From: Riemerella anatipestifer_E
Lineage (GTDB): Bacteria; Bacteroidota; Bacteroidia; Flavobacteriales; Weeksellaceae
Reading direction: 5' to 3'
NCBI RefSeq assembly: GCF_009932355.1
Contig: NZ_LEKU01000016.1
Coordinates: 62,001 to 126,000 of the forward strand
DNA length: 64,000 bases
Below, piece after piece: positions 25,804 through 33,604 of the stretch (positions are counted from its first letter, which is position 1; the number at the start of each line of letters is the position of its first letter). The notes under the pieces were generated by a model that saw nothing but the letters and a program-made list of their open reading frames with translations, was not told where the DNA came from and ran no database searches. The translations under genes were made by a program, and so were the position numbers.

Positions 25804-26751
25804 ATGGAAGAACAGAATATTTTAGATTGTGTAATTATAGGTTCAGGACCTGCAGGATATACCGCTGCAATTTATGCCGCTAGAGCGGATTTAAAGCCTG
25901 AATTATTCACAGGGTTAGAGCCAGGTGGACAATTAACTACCACTACGGAGGTGGAAAATTTCCCAGGTTATCCTAACGGTATCACAGGACCAGAAATGAT
26001 GATGGACTTACAAAAACAAGCAGAAAGGTTTGAAACCAAAGTCCATTACGAAATGATTACCAGCGTGGAGTTTTCTAAAGAGGTAGGTGGTATTCATAAG
26101 TTATCCACAGGAAGTAGAGAGATTTTAGCTAGAACGGTAATTATATCTACAGGGGCTACCGCTAAATATTTAGGGCTAGACGATGAAAAGAAATACTCTG
26201 GTGGAGGTGTTTCTGCGTGTGCTACCTGCGATGGCTTCTTTTATAAAGGGAAAGATGTTATTGTAGTAGGAGCAGGAGATACAGCGGCAGAAGAAGCTAC
26301 TTATCTAGCTAATATTTGTAACAAGGTAACGATGTTGGTAAGAAAAGACCACTTTAGAGCCTCCAAAGTAATGGCACAAAGGGTAGAAAAAACACCAAAT
26401 ATTGAAGTAAAATATAACCACGAACTTATTGGTATTAAAGGAGAAAATAACCTAGTAGAGCGTGCAGTGGTCATCAATAACCAAACGCAAGAAACCTCTG
26501 AAATTGAAGTTCACGGGATATTCATTGCCATAGGACACAAGCCTAATACCGATGTATTTAAAGGTCAAATCAACCTAGACGAAAATGGTTACATTATTAC
26601 CGAAGGTAAGTCGTCTAAAACTAATCTTCCTGGGATATTTGCGGCAGGAGATGTGCAAGACCATGTTTACCGTCAGGCGATTACTGCTGCAGGAAGCGGT
26701 TGTATGGCAGCCATAGATGCCGAAAGATATTTAGGAGAGTTAAAAGGATAA
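25804..26751 (+). CDS. trxB: Thioredoxin-disulfide reductase
   Basis: A 315-residue flavoprotein that reduces thioredoxin with NADPH. It has the FAD-binding start IIGSGPAGYTAAIYAARA (11-28), GQLTTTTEVENFPGYP, the redox pair C139-A-T-C142, the NADPH-binding VVGAGDTAAEEATYLA and the late GIFAAGDVQDHVYRQAITAAG. Length and motifs are standard. It is divergent from the GH3 gene and followed by a GC-rich repeat element. Confidence 0.96.
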   Translation: MEEQNILDCVIIGSGPAGYTAAIYAARADLKPELFTGLEPGGQLTTTTEVENFPGYPNGITGPEMMMDLQKQAERFETKVHYEMITSVEFSKEVGGIHKLSTGSREILARTVIISTGATAKYLGLDDEKKYSGGGVSACATCDGFFYKGKDVIVVGAGDTAAEEATYLANICNKVTMLVRKDHFRASKVMAQRVEKTPNIEVKYNHELIGIKGENNLVERAVVINNQTQETSEIEVHGIFIAIGHKPNTDVFKGQINLDENGYIITEGKSSKTNLPGIFAAGDVQDHVYRQAITAAGSGCMAAIDAERYLGELKG

Positions 26752-26790
26752 TCATTAAAAAAGCGAAATGGAAATAGATTCTATTTTTTA

Positions 26791-26885
26791 GGAGCTATTT
26801 CCCGCTGTTCGCTCATACTCCTCGTTTTGCCGCTCCACTTCGTTCCGCGGCTTCACTGCGGGGTATCCGCTTCCATCGGGGCTAG
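26791..26885. repeat. GC-rich intergenic repeat element between trxB and crcB
   Basis: Starts GGAGCTATTTCCCGCT and ends CCGCTTCCATCGGGGCTAG, with self-complementary CCCG/CGGG near the two ends and an inner hairpin GCCGC (26829-26833) / GCGGC (26847-26851). It is far richer in G and C than the flanks. Elements with these edge sequences are, as I recall, scattered between genes in Chryseobacterium-type genomes. No second copy lies in this window, so its repeat status here rests on recall. Confidence 0.55.
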
Positions 26886-26908
26886 CTTCAGCACTCGTTA
26901 TATATAAA

Positions 26909-27271
26909 ATGAAAACAATACTATACGTATTCATAGGCGGAGGATTAGGAAGTGTATTTCGCTTCCTCGTTTCTCGTTATACAGCTCAGTTTTTCAAATT
27001 GGGGACTTTTCCCATGGGGACTTTAGTGGTTAATGTATTGGGTTGTTTTTTGATTGGGTTGTTAAGTAACTCTCTTATGAAACAAGAGTCAGATATTGTT
27101 AGATATTTCTTTATAGTAGGATTGTGCGGAGGTTTTACTACATTTTCTACGTTTTCATACGAAAACCTTATGTTGTGGCAAAATCAGGATTATGTAACTC
27201 TTTTTAGCTATGTGGTGGCAAGTTTAGTATTAGGGTTTTGGGCAGTTTATTTAGGGTTTAAAGTAGGGTAG
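26909..27271 (+). CDS. crcB: Fluoride channel CrcB/FluC
   Basis: A 120-residue inner-membrane protein with four helices that forms dimeric fluoride channels. Family motifs are all present: GGGLGSVFRFLVSR (10-23), GTLVVNVLGCFLIGLL and GLCGGFTTFSTFSYE. No fluoride riboswitch is visible upstream; the upstream space is taken by the GC-rich repeat. Confidence 0.94.
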   Translation: MKTILYVFIGGGLGSVFRFLVSRYTAQFFKLGTFPMGTLVVNVLGCFLIGLLSNSLMKQESDIVRYFFIVGLCGGFTTFSTFSYENLMLWQNQDYVTLFSYVVASLVLGFWAVYLGFKVG

Positions 27272-27336
27272 CCTAAATTTTTATTATTGATAAATAGTAA
27301 TTTATACTATTTTAGAGCTGAAAGTGAATATAAAAT

Positions 27337-27367
27337 TTGTGTGTAATTAAAAATAGTTATATATTTG
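27337..27367 (+). promoter_or_regulatory. Promoter of tRNA-Ser
   Basis: TTG (27337-27339), then 20 bases, then TATATTTG (27360-27367): a full match to the Bacteroidetes -33/-7 promoter, 30 bases before the tRNA. Confidence 0.75.
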
Positions 27368-27397
27368 CACCACTAAAAACAACAATAGGGTTGTTAA

Positions 27398-27482
27398 GGA
27401 GAGATGGCAGAGCGGTCGAATGCGGCGGTCTTGAAAACCGTTGACTGTAACAGGTCCGGGGGTTCGAATCCCTCTCTCTCCG
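27398..27482 (+). tRNA. tRNA-Ser (anticodon UGA)
   Basis: Acceptor arms GGAGAGA / TCTCTCC, D-arm GCAGAGCGGTCGAATGCG, anticodon loop CTTGAAA within CGGT/ACCG (anticodon TGA), a long variable arm (TTGACTGTAACAGGTC) and T-arm GGGGGTTCGAATCCCTC. The long variable arm confirms a class II serine tRNA. The full CCA tail is not encoded. Confidence 0.96.
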
Positions 27483-27494
27483 CAAGAATAAAGT

Positions 27495-27527
27495 AAAACC
27501 GATGAATAAAATTCATCGGTTTTTTTA
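27495..27527 (+). terminator. Terminator after tRNA-Ser
   Basis: Perfect stem AACCGATGAAT (27498-27508) and its complement (27511-27521), followed by a T-run. Confidence 0.88.
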
Positions 27528-27676
27528 TGAAATAAACAAAAGTGAACAAATTTTAGTTTTCTTAACTTTTGTTCCTTCTATGATAGCTTCAATTCTTTCT
27601 CAGAAAGAAATACTAAGTTTTTTTGGTTTATTTGTTTTAGGATTTATCGTTTTTTATTGTAATCAAAACTTATAAT

Positions 27677-28183
27677 CTAAGGTTGCTCTACAAGGTAGCC
27701 ATCGTAGGAAATAGGTTGTCTGTCCCTACTATTAATGGAAATGTAGGCTTTTCCGTTTTTAAAAATGTTAATATATATATCACTCATATTCTCAGGATGA
27801 GAAAGACTGAAATGATAAGAGTATCCTTTTTTAGTTTTATTTTTGGAGAGTTTGAAATCTTTTGTCGCTGTATTGAAACTATTTTTAGAGGGGTCTAGAC
27901 TAGCATTAAACATTCTGCCAAAGTAAGGGAGATTAACGGATAGACTATCTTTTTTTAGAGTAACGGCATAGCCATAATCTAGCTCAAATATTCGGCTTCC
28001 AACGGTAGGGAATGATTGTGCGATATTGATGACATCGTAATTATTAGGAAGTGCCCTTTTTGCCATTACGGTAAACTCATTTTTATCCATGTAACTTTGT
28101 ACCTTGTCTTCGTTTATGCCGTATTGAGTTTGGCAAGAGATAAGCGAAAGCCCTGTTAATAGTAATATGATAACTCTTTTCAT
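27677..28183 (-). CDS. DUF4251 family lipoprotein
   Basis: A 168-residue lipoprotein with lipobox LISC (Cys17). The middle VNLPYFGRMFNAS and the C-terminal KAYISINSRDRQPISYDGYL match DUF4251, a Bacteroidetes family of unknown function. It follows hemW by 39 bp on the same strand and may be the last gene of the panC-hemW transcript. Confidence 0.8.
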   Translation of the reverse strand: MKRVIILLLTGLSLISCQTQYGINEDKVQSYMDKNEFTVMAKRALPNNYDVINIAQSFPTVGSRIFELDYGYAVTLKKDSLSVNLPYFGRMFNASLDPSKNSFNTATKDFKLSKNKTKKGYSYHFSLSHPENMSDIYINIFKNGKAYISINSRDRQPISYDGYLVEQP

Positions 28184-28222
28184 TGTGTTTGGGTTTTTAA
28201 AATATGAACAAAAATAGATAAA

Positions 28223-29344
28223 TCAGACAACAAACAAATCAGAAATAATGCCATCTGCCATAAACCAATGTTCTTTTGGTATAAAAAGCTGATTTTCTTC
28301 TAGTTTCAATACTCCTAAACTTAGTTTGGTTTCTAGGCTTTTTTGGAATGGCTTTAGTATCTTTTCTGAAAATTGGTTAATAATATTGTACTCAACGCCA
28401 AATTTGGTGCGAAGACCTATCATAATAAGTTCGTTAAATTGTTCTTTTTCTGATAAAATTTCCGTTTCTTTTGGAAGTATATTGTTTGTTAAGTTTTTGA
28501 TATATAAACTATTATTGGCGATATTCCAACTGCGTTGTTTTTGTCCGTCGTAGGAGTGAGCTGAAGGTCCTATGCCTAAATAAGGTAAGCCTTTCCAGTA
28601 AGCAGTATTATGCCTAGAATGATAATTTGGTTTGGAGAAATTAGAAATTTCGTAATGTTCAAATCCGTTTGCTTTAAGTGTTTCTGAAAGATATTGAAAG
28701 GCTATAAGCTGTTCTTCTTCTTTCGGAGCATTTATTTTTTTCTGTTCAATCCACTTTTGTAGAGCGGTTTTGGGTTCTACGGTAAGGGCATAAGATGAGA
28801 TGTGTGGCACTTGAAGCTCTATACTTTTTTGCAAACTTTCTTTCCAAAGAGAATGGTTGGAAGTTGGCGAACCATAGATTAAATCTATACTAATGTTTTC
28901 AAAACCTGTGTCTTGAGCTCTTTTTATGGAACTTTCAGCTTCGGAAGCACTATGAGCTCTGTTCATAAGTTTTAAATCTTCTTCAAAAAAACTTTGAGTG
29001 CCAATACTTAGCCTATTGACAGGCGTGTTAGAAAGAGCCTTTAGAAAGGATTGGTTTAAATCATCAGGGTTTGCTTCTAAGGTAATTTCTATGTCAGAAT
29101 TGAACGTAAAATATTTCAATACCTCGTCTATAAGCCTTTGTATTTCATCTACGCTAAGGATTGAAGGTGTGCCGCCACCAAAATATAATGACGGTAGATT
29201 TTTGTTTTCTAGTTCGTGATGTCTTAGGTGTAATTCTTTTTTTAGGGCTAAAAGCATATCGTCCTTCAATTTCAACGAAGTGGAAAAGTGAAAGTTACAA
29301 TAACTGCATTTTTGCTTGCAAAACGGAATGTGTAGGTATATCAA
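28223..29344 (-). CDS. hemW: Radical SAM heme chaperone HemW
   Basis: A 373-residue protein starting MIYLHIPFCKQKCSYCNFHF: Cys9, Cys13 and Cys16 form the CxxxCxxC iron-sulfur motif of the HemN/HemW group. YFGGGTPS, NRLSIGTQSF and the HemN C-terminal domain follow. HemW-type proteins bind heme and deliver it, in contrast to the oxidase HemN, which is longer at the N-terminus; the short start supports HemW. Confidence 0.88.
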   Translation of the reverse strand: MIYLHIPFCKQKCSYCNFHFSTSLKLKDDMLLALKKELHLRHHELENKNLPSLYFGGGTPSILSVDEIQRLIDEVLKYFTFNSDIEITLEANPDDLNQSFLKALSNTPVNRLSIGTQSFFEEDLKLMNRAHSASEAESSIKRAQDTGFENISIDLIYGSPTSNHSLWKESLQKSIELQVPHISSYALTVEPKTALQKWIEQKKINAPKEEEQLIAFQYLSETLKANGFEHYEISNFSKPNYHSRHNTAYWKGLPYLGIGPSAHSYDGQKQRSWNIANNSLYIKNLTNNILPKETEILSEKEQFNELIMIGLRTKFGVEYNIINQFSEKILKPFQKSLETKLSLGVLKLEENQLFIPKEHWFMADGIISDLFVV

Positions 29345-29364
29345 AGATAGATGATTTTTAATGT

Positions 29365-30312
29365 TTAATATCGGAAACCTCTAGTATTGATGAAGTTTTC
29401 AAAAGCGTAGCCTAAGTTAATCATAAAGCTGTTGCCACCATAATCTGCAATAGGAGAAAGATTAATATTGTAAGCCGCTCCGAAACTAAATTGGTTAAAT
29501 TTAAGTTTGATAATAGGAGAGAAACTAAGTTGTTGGTTTCCAAATGCTGATTTAGCTGTTCTGTAGCTGATGCCTCCTGCGAAATAATTGTCTTCGTCTT
29601 TAATTTTTGCCAACAAATTAGCATCAATAATTCTAGAAGAGTTGGTATTCAAATTGATTAAAACTGAGGGTTCTAACGAAAGATTCTCAGAAAAATCCCA
29701 ATCGTAGCCAGTATTGATGAAAAATTTGGTGGGAGAAGGTTCTATTCCATTAACAATGTAGGTGGTTTTACTTAGAGGAATATCCACTACTGAAAAACTA
29801 CCAAAAAAGCCATTGTAAGTAGCTTGTAAACCAAGGTTAGCATAGGTTAAAAATACACTATTAGTACCGCTTTGTATTAGAGGGTCGCCAGAATCTTTTG
29901 GATTAAGAAGAGCTAAATCTATATTGGAGTTATAGAGGTTGATACTTGTGCCAAAGGAAAATTGATTTTTTCTTTCGTTATCATCTATTGGGATAAAATA
30001 AGCGGCTCCTACATTGATACCGTTGGCAGAGATAGGTCCGTTTTGGTCTCTGAAGAAGTAAGCACCTACACCTAATCTATCAGTAACATTGGCGTGTGCA
30101 CCTATAGATTGTGTGTTGGGAGAATGTTCTAGCTTGGAGAATTGCTTTTGATAATGACTATTGATTATAATGTCGTCTGTTTCTCCAAAATGAGCGGGAT
30201 TAAAAAGATATTTACCGTCTAATAAATATTGTTGGTAATACGGAAGCGTCTCCTGTGCATAGGAAATAATAGTGATAAAAATAGAAATGGTAAACAAAAT
30301 CTTTTTATACAT
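29365..30312 (-). CDS. PorP/SprF family type IX secretion membrane protein
   Basis: A 315-residue outer-membrane protein with a signal peptide (cleavage near SYAQ, ~19) and the family start PYYQQYLLDGKYLFNPAHFG. A beta-barrel with alternating aromatic strands follows. PorP/SprF proteins hold the PorE-type periplasmic anchor or deliver surface adhesins in type IX secretion. Bacteroidetes carry many paralogues, and a SprB-type adhesin gene is absent here, so the exact role is open. It lies between panC and hemW with gaps of about 20 bp. Confidence 0.85.
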   Translation of the reverse strand: MYKKILFTISIFITIISYAQETLPYYQQYLLDGKYLFNPAHFGETDDIIINSHYQKQFSKLEHSPNTQSIGAHANVTDRLGVGAYFFRDQNGPISANGINVGAAYFIPIDDNERKNQFSFGTSINLYNSNIDLALLNPKDSGDPLIQSGTNSVFLTYANLGLQATYNGFFGSFSVVDIPLSKTTYIVNGIEPSPTKFFINTGYDWDFSENLSLEPSVLINLNTNSSRIIDANLLAKIKDEDNYFAGGISYRTAKSAFGNQQLSFSPIIKLKFNQFSFGAAYNINLSPIADYGGNSFMINLGYAFENFINTRGFRY

Positions 30313-30330
30313 AGCTTGATTGTTTGGTAA

Positions 30331-31179
30331 TTAGGCTAGATGCATATTGTCTATAAGCCTTACTTGATTTACATGAACAACAATAAAAGCTCTGTAAGAA
30401 CAATCTTTATAGAAGAAATCGGTTTCTTTTAAAGTGTTTTCATCAGCAATTACAAAATATTCTAAATCAAAGTTTTTTTCTTTTTCAAAAATGGAGTGTA
30501 CTCTCTCTTTTATTTCAGGAATACTAACAACTCTAAACCAATCATTTACCTTTAAAAGGGTTTCATGAATAATTTTGGCATCTTTTCTTTCAGCTTCGGA
30601 TAATCGCATATTTCTAGAGCTCATAGCTAAGCCGTTTTCTTCTCTGTAAATAGGCACTCCGTGTATATTGATTGGAAAGTTTTTCTTTTCTACTAACTTT
30701 CTGATAATGGCAAGTTGCTGGAAATCTTTCTCTCCGAAGTAAGCGTTGTCTGGTTGTACTTGTCGGAAAAGCTCTTCTACTACTGTGCCTACACCATCAA
30801 AATGACCAGGTCTCATTTTGCCTTCCATCTCATTTTCTAGCCCATCAAAATCGTAGTTTTTCGCTACGGATTTTTCGGGGTAAATATCTTCTATACTTGG
30901 TGTATATACAGCATCTACCAATTTTGATTTTTTAAGTTTTTCTAAATCAGCTTCTAGAGTTCTTGGGTACTTCTCTAGGTCGTCAGGGTTGTTAAACTGC
31001 GTAGGATTAACAAATATAGATGAAACTACAATATCGTTGTGAGGTCTAGCTGCCTCGTAGAGAGAAATGTGTCCCTTATGCAAAGCTCCCATAGTAGGAG
31101 CAAAACCTATGGTATTGCCGTTCAGTTTATTATGTTTAATATAAGTTTCTAATTCTTTCCTACTGTCTAATATTTTCAT
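30331..31179 (-). CDS. panC: Pantoate-beta-alanine ligase (pantothenate synthetase)
   Basis: A 282-residue cytoplasmic enzyme that joins pantoate and beta-alanine with ATP to make pantothenate. It has the nucleotidyltransferase HxGH motif (PTMGALHKGHISL, His34 and His37), FVNPTQFN, the GHFDGVGTVVEELF segment, NAYFGEKDFQQL and SSRNMRLS. It is divergent from the glycogen-synthase-like gene. Confidence 0.96.
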   Translation of the reverse strand: MKILDSRKELETYIKHNKLNGNTIGFAPTMGALHKGHISLYEAARPHNDIVVSSIFVNPTQFNNPDDLEKYPRTLEADLEKLKKSKLVDAVYTPSIEDIYPEKSVAKNYDFDGLENEMEGKMRPGHFDGVGTVVEELFRQVQPDNAYFGEKDFQQLAIIRKLVEKKNFPINIHGVPIYREENGLAMSSRNMRLSEAERKDAKIIHETLLKVNDWFRVVSIPEIKERVHSIFEKEKNFDLEYFVIADENTLKETDFFYKDCSYRAFIVVHVNQVRLIDNMHLA

Positions 31180-31241
31180 TTGAAAAATTTCTCCAAAATT
31201 ATAAAAAATTGTTAATACACTGTTATTAGTTTAAAAAGTTG

Positions 31242-31249
31242 TATTTTTG
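31242..31249 (+). promoter_or_regulatory. -7 element upstream of the glycogen-synthase-like gene
   Basis: TATTTTTG matches TANNTTTG and lies 45 bases before the start codon; no correctly spaced -33 TTG is clear. Confidence 0.45.
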
Positions 31250-31293
31250 CATAGAGAACTGTCTTTTAAGTTGAAGATAAAAAAATAAGAATT

Positions 31294-32067
31294 ATGCCAG
31301 ACAAAAAGATTTTATATGTTACTACAGAGATGTTTCCTTACCAAGAAGAAAGTGCAATGTCTGATGCGGTAAACAGAATGGCTCTTAAAATGTATGGTGA
31401 TGGAAATGATGTGCGTGTCTTCATGCCTCGTTTTGGATATATTAGTGAAAGAAAGTTTCAGTTACACGAGGTGATTAGGCTTTCAGGAATGAATATTATT
31501 ATTAATGATTTAGACCAACCTTTGATTATTAAAGTGGCTTCTTTACCAGGAGAAAGGTTACAGGTTTACTTTATAGATAATGAAGATTATTTCAAAAGAA
31601 AATTTACTTACAAAGATGAAGAAGGGCTTCCTTTCGAAGATAATGACGAAAGAGCCATGTTTTTTGCACGAGGTGTTATAGAAACTATTAAGAAACTTAA
31701 TTGGGTGCCAGATGTGGTTCATCTTAATGGTTGGATGTCAGCATTTATACCTGTATATCTAAAACATTACTACAAAAAAGATTCTTATTTCGATGATACC
31801 AAGTTTGTTTTGTCTGTATATAATGAAGAAAATTTAGTTTTTGACAAAAAAGCGGTGGTAAATAAGTTTAAATTCGACAATATAAAAGGAATTAAAGCGT
31901 TTGATAATCCTAGCTTCTATAGTTTTTTAGAAGAAGGTATGAATCTTGTAGATGTGGTAGTGAAAGGAGATGAATTTTTGGAACAAGATTTAGATGAAAG
32001 TTTTTCTCAAGCAAGTTCAGATAAGAAAGAGTATGTTACTCCTGAGTCTGTAGGAGAGATATATTAA
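31294..32067 (+). CDS. Glycogen/starch synthase-like protein, N-terminal domain only
   Basis: A 257-residue protein resembling the N-terminal GT5 domain of glycogen synthase (KKILYVTTEMFPY, VRVFMPRFGYI, DNDERAMFFARGVIE, PDVVHLNGWMSAFIPVYLK). The ADP-glucose-binding KTGGL motif expected after the first strand is replaced by QEESAMSDAV, and the whole C-terminal GT1 domain is absent (full enzymes have ~470 residues). It is therefore unlikely to make glycogen alone. The position, divergent from panC and ahead of DUF4270 and glmS, is a typical flavobacterial arrangement. Confidence 0.75.
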   Translation: MPDKKILYVTTEMFPYQEESAMSDAVNRMALKMYGDGNDVRVFMPRFGYISERKFQLHEVIRLSGMNIIINDLDQPLIIKVASLPGERLQVYFIDNEDYFKRKFTYKDEEGLPFEDNDERAMFFARGVIETIKKLNWVPDVVHLNGWMSAFIPVYLKHYYKKDSYFDDTKFVLSVYNEENLVFDKKAVVNKFKFDNIKGIKAFDNPSFYSFLEEGMNLVDVVVKGDEFLEQDLDESFSQASSDKKEYVTPESVGEIY

Positions 32068-32093
32068 GAAATAGATTTTATTTAATACATTCA

Positions 32094-33599
32094 ATGATAA
32101 TAGAAACAAAAAAAATCCTTAAACTGTTTGTTGTAGCAGGATTAGGGAGTTTGGTGATACAAAGTTGCGAGTCAGATGCAAATAATCTTGGAGAGCAGTT
32201 TTTTGCAAGTGGGGCAGCAACAGGTGAAACGCAGAGCTACGATGTGATAGCTTATAACCTCAATAATAATGATACCATACAGTCTGATGCATCTCGTATT
32301 TCTCAGGCTACTTTAGGGGCTTTTGCAGAAGATAATTTTGGAATGCAAAAGTCCTCTTATATAACACAGTTACGATTGTCTAGCTATAATCCTGATTTTG
32401 GGACTAATGCGAAGGTAGATTCAGTTGTTTTAGAATTGAAACCTATTTACGCTTCGGATTCTGCAACTACATCAACAGATGAAGACTATATTTTTACAGG
32501 TAATGTAGCGGCTAAAAAGGTAGTAACAACTTATCCTATACAGAAGTATGGTAATAATAAATCACTAACGCTTAAAGTAGATGAAGTAGATGATTTCTTG
32601 TATTCTACAGAGAAGAAATATTACTCTAACCAAAAAGTGGCACTAGGAGTTAATTTGGCAACGGTACCACTTAATGGTAAAGTATCATCGGTTAGTATTA
32701 CAAGCGATGCTGATAGTAAAGAATTGTTATCTAGAACTGTAGGTGTTAGAATTCCTCTTGATGCACAGTATTTTCAAGATAAAATAGTAAGTAAGCAAGG
32801 AGCTACAGAACTGAAAGATGCTGCTAGTTTTATCCGTTATATAAAAGGAATAAGACTTTCTGTAGTAGACAATGATGGTTATATTTTTAGATTTACTCCT
32901 AATGACGCTAGCATTAAGATGTATTACACCTATGATACAACATCTAATGGAACTACTACAAAAACTTCTGCGGTGTATCAGTTTGATTTAGGCTCTAGTA
33001 ATACTCATTTTAATCAAATAGATTATAACAGAACTTCGGCTTATAGTACAGCACTTGCTAATATTGATGCAACTAATGGAGACGAAAGGCTCTACCTACA
33101 AGGTATGGGAGGAGCTGGAGCTGTTTTAAGAATACCTGCAACAGAAATACAAAAAATTAAAAATCTTTATAAAAACGAAAATATAGGCATTCTTTCTGCT
33201 AAAATAAGATTATATACAGATGATAGTGTATGGAATAAATCTTACGCTAAACCATCAAATTTCTTAGTGAAGTATGCTAATCTTAATGACTTTTTAGCTG
33301 ATGTTTCCGCAATGTCTCTATCATCGTCTTACTCTCTCGTTAAAACTTCTGATTTAACAAGTAACCCTGCTTACTATGATATTACCATTACTCAAACTCT
33401 CAAAAATATTATAGAAAAAGAGGCAGAAAATAAAGATTTAGAAATTAATGTGGGAGATTATTTAAAAAGTACACAGGGAACGTTGCTAGGACAAAACTAC
33501 AATACTAGAGCTTATGCTCCTCAAAGAATAGTATTAGTTGGTTCTAAAACAACCAATCAGAATAAAGTGAAATTAAATATTATTTACGCTAAAAAATAA
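32094..33599 (+). CDS. DUF4270 family lipoprotein
   Basis: A 501-residue lipoprotein: hydrophobic signal and lipobox IQSC (Cys25) followed by an acidic ESDAN stretch that resembles a surface-export signal. DUF4270 features include GEQFF near the start, AFAEDNFGMQKSSYITQLRL and the late VGDYLKSTQGTLLG. Function is unknown. It lies 26 bp after the glycogen-synthase-like gene and 5 bp before glmS, so the three are probably one transcript. Confidence 0.85.
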   Translation: MIIETKKILKLFVVAGLGSLVIQSCESDANNLGEQFFASGAATGETQSYDVIAYNLNNNDTIQSDASRISQATLGAFAEDNFGMQKSSYITQLRLSSYNPDFGTNAKVDSVVLELKPIYASDSATTSTDEDYIFTGNVAAKKVVTTYPIQKYGNNKSLTLKVDEVDDFLYSTEKKYYSNQKVALGVNLATVPLNGKVSSVSITSDADSKELLSRTVGVRIPLDAQYFQDKIVSKQGATELKDAASFIRYIKGIRLSVVDNDGYIFRFTPNDASIKMYYTYDTTSNGTTTKTSAVYQFDLGSSNTHFNQIDYNRTSAYSTALANIDATNGDERLYLQGMGGAGAVLRIPATEIQKIKNLYKNENIGILSAKIRLYTDDSVWNKSYAKPSNFLVKYANLNDFLADVSAMSLSSSYSLVKTSDLTSNPAYYDITITQTLKNIIEKEAENKDLEINVGDYLKSTQGTLLGQNYNTRAYAPQRIVLVGSKTTNQNKVKLNIIYAKK

Positions 33600-33604
33600 G
33601 GTAT

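Noticed and set aside
26752..26908. Possible fluoride riboswitch before crcB
   Set aside because: The conserved fluoride-aptamer blocks are not present; the space is filled by the GC-rich repeat element.
27580..27675. 31-codon plus-strand frame with one hydrophobic helix, between the tRNA-Ser terminator and the DUF4251 gene
   Set aside because: Too short to support from sequence alone, no ribosome-binding site or promoter seen, and it ends two bases before the opposite gene's stop.
33590..33604. Possible glmS ribozyme
   Set aside because: Only five bases separate glmS from the DUF4270 gene, so no ribozyme can fit outside the upstream coding sequence.
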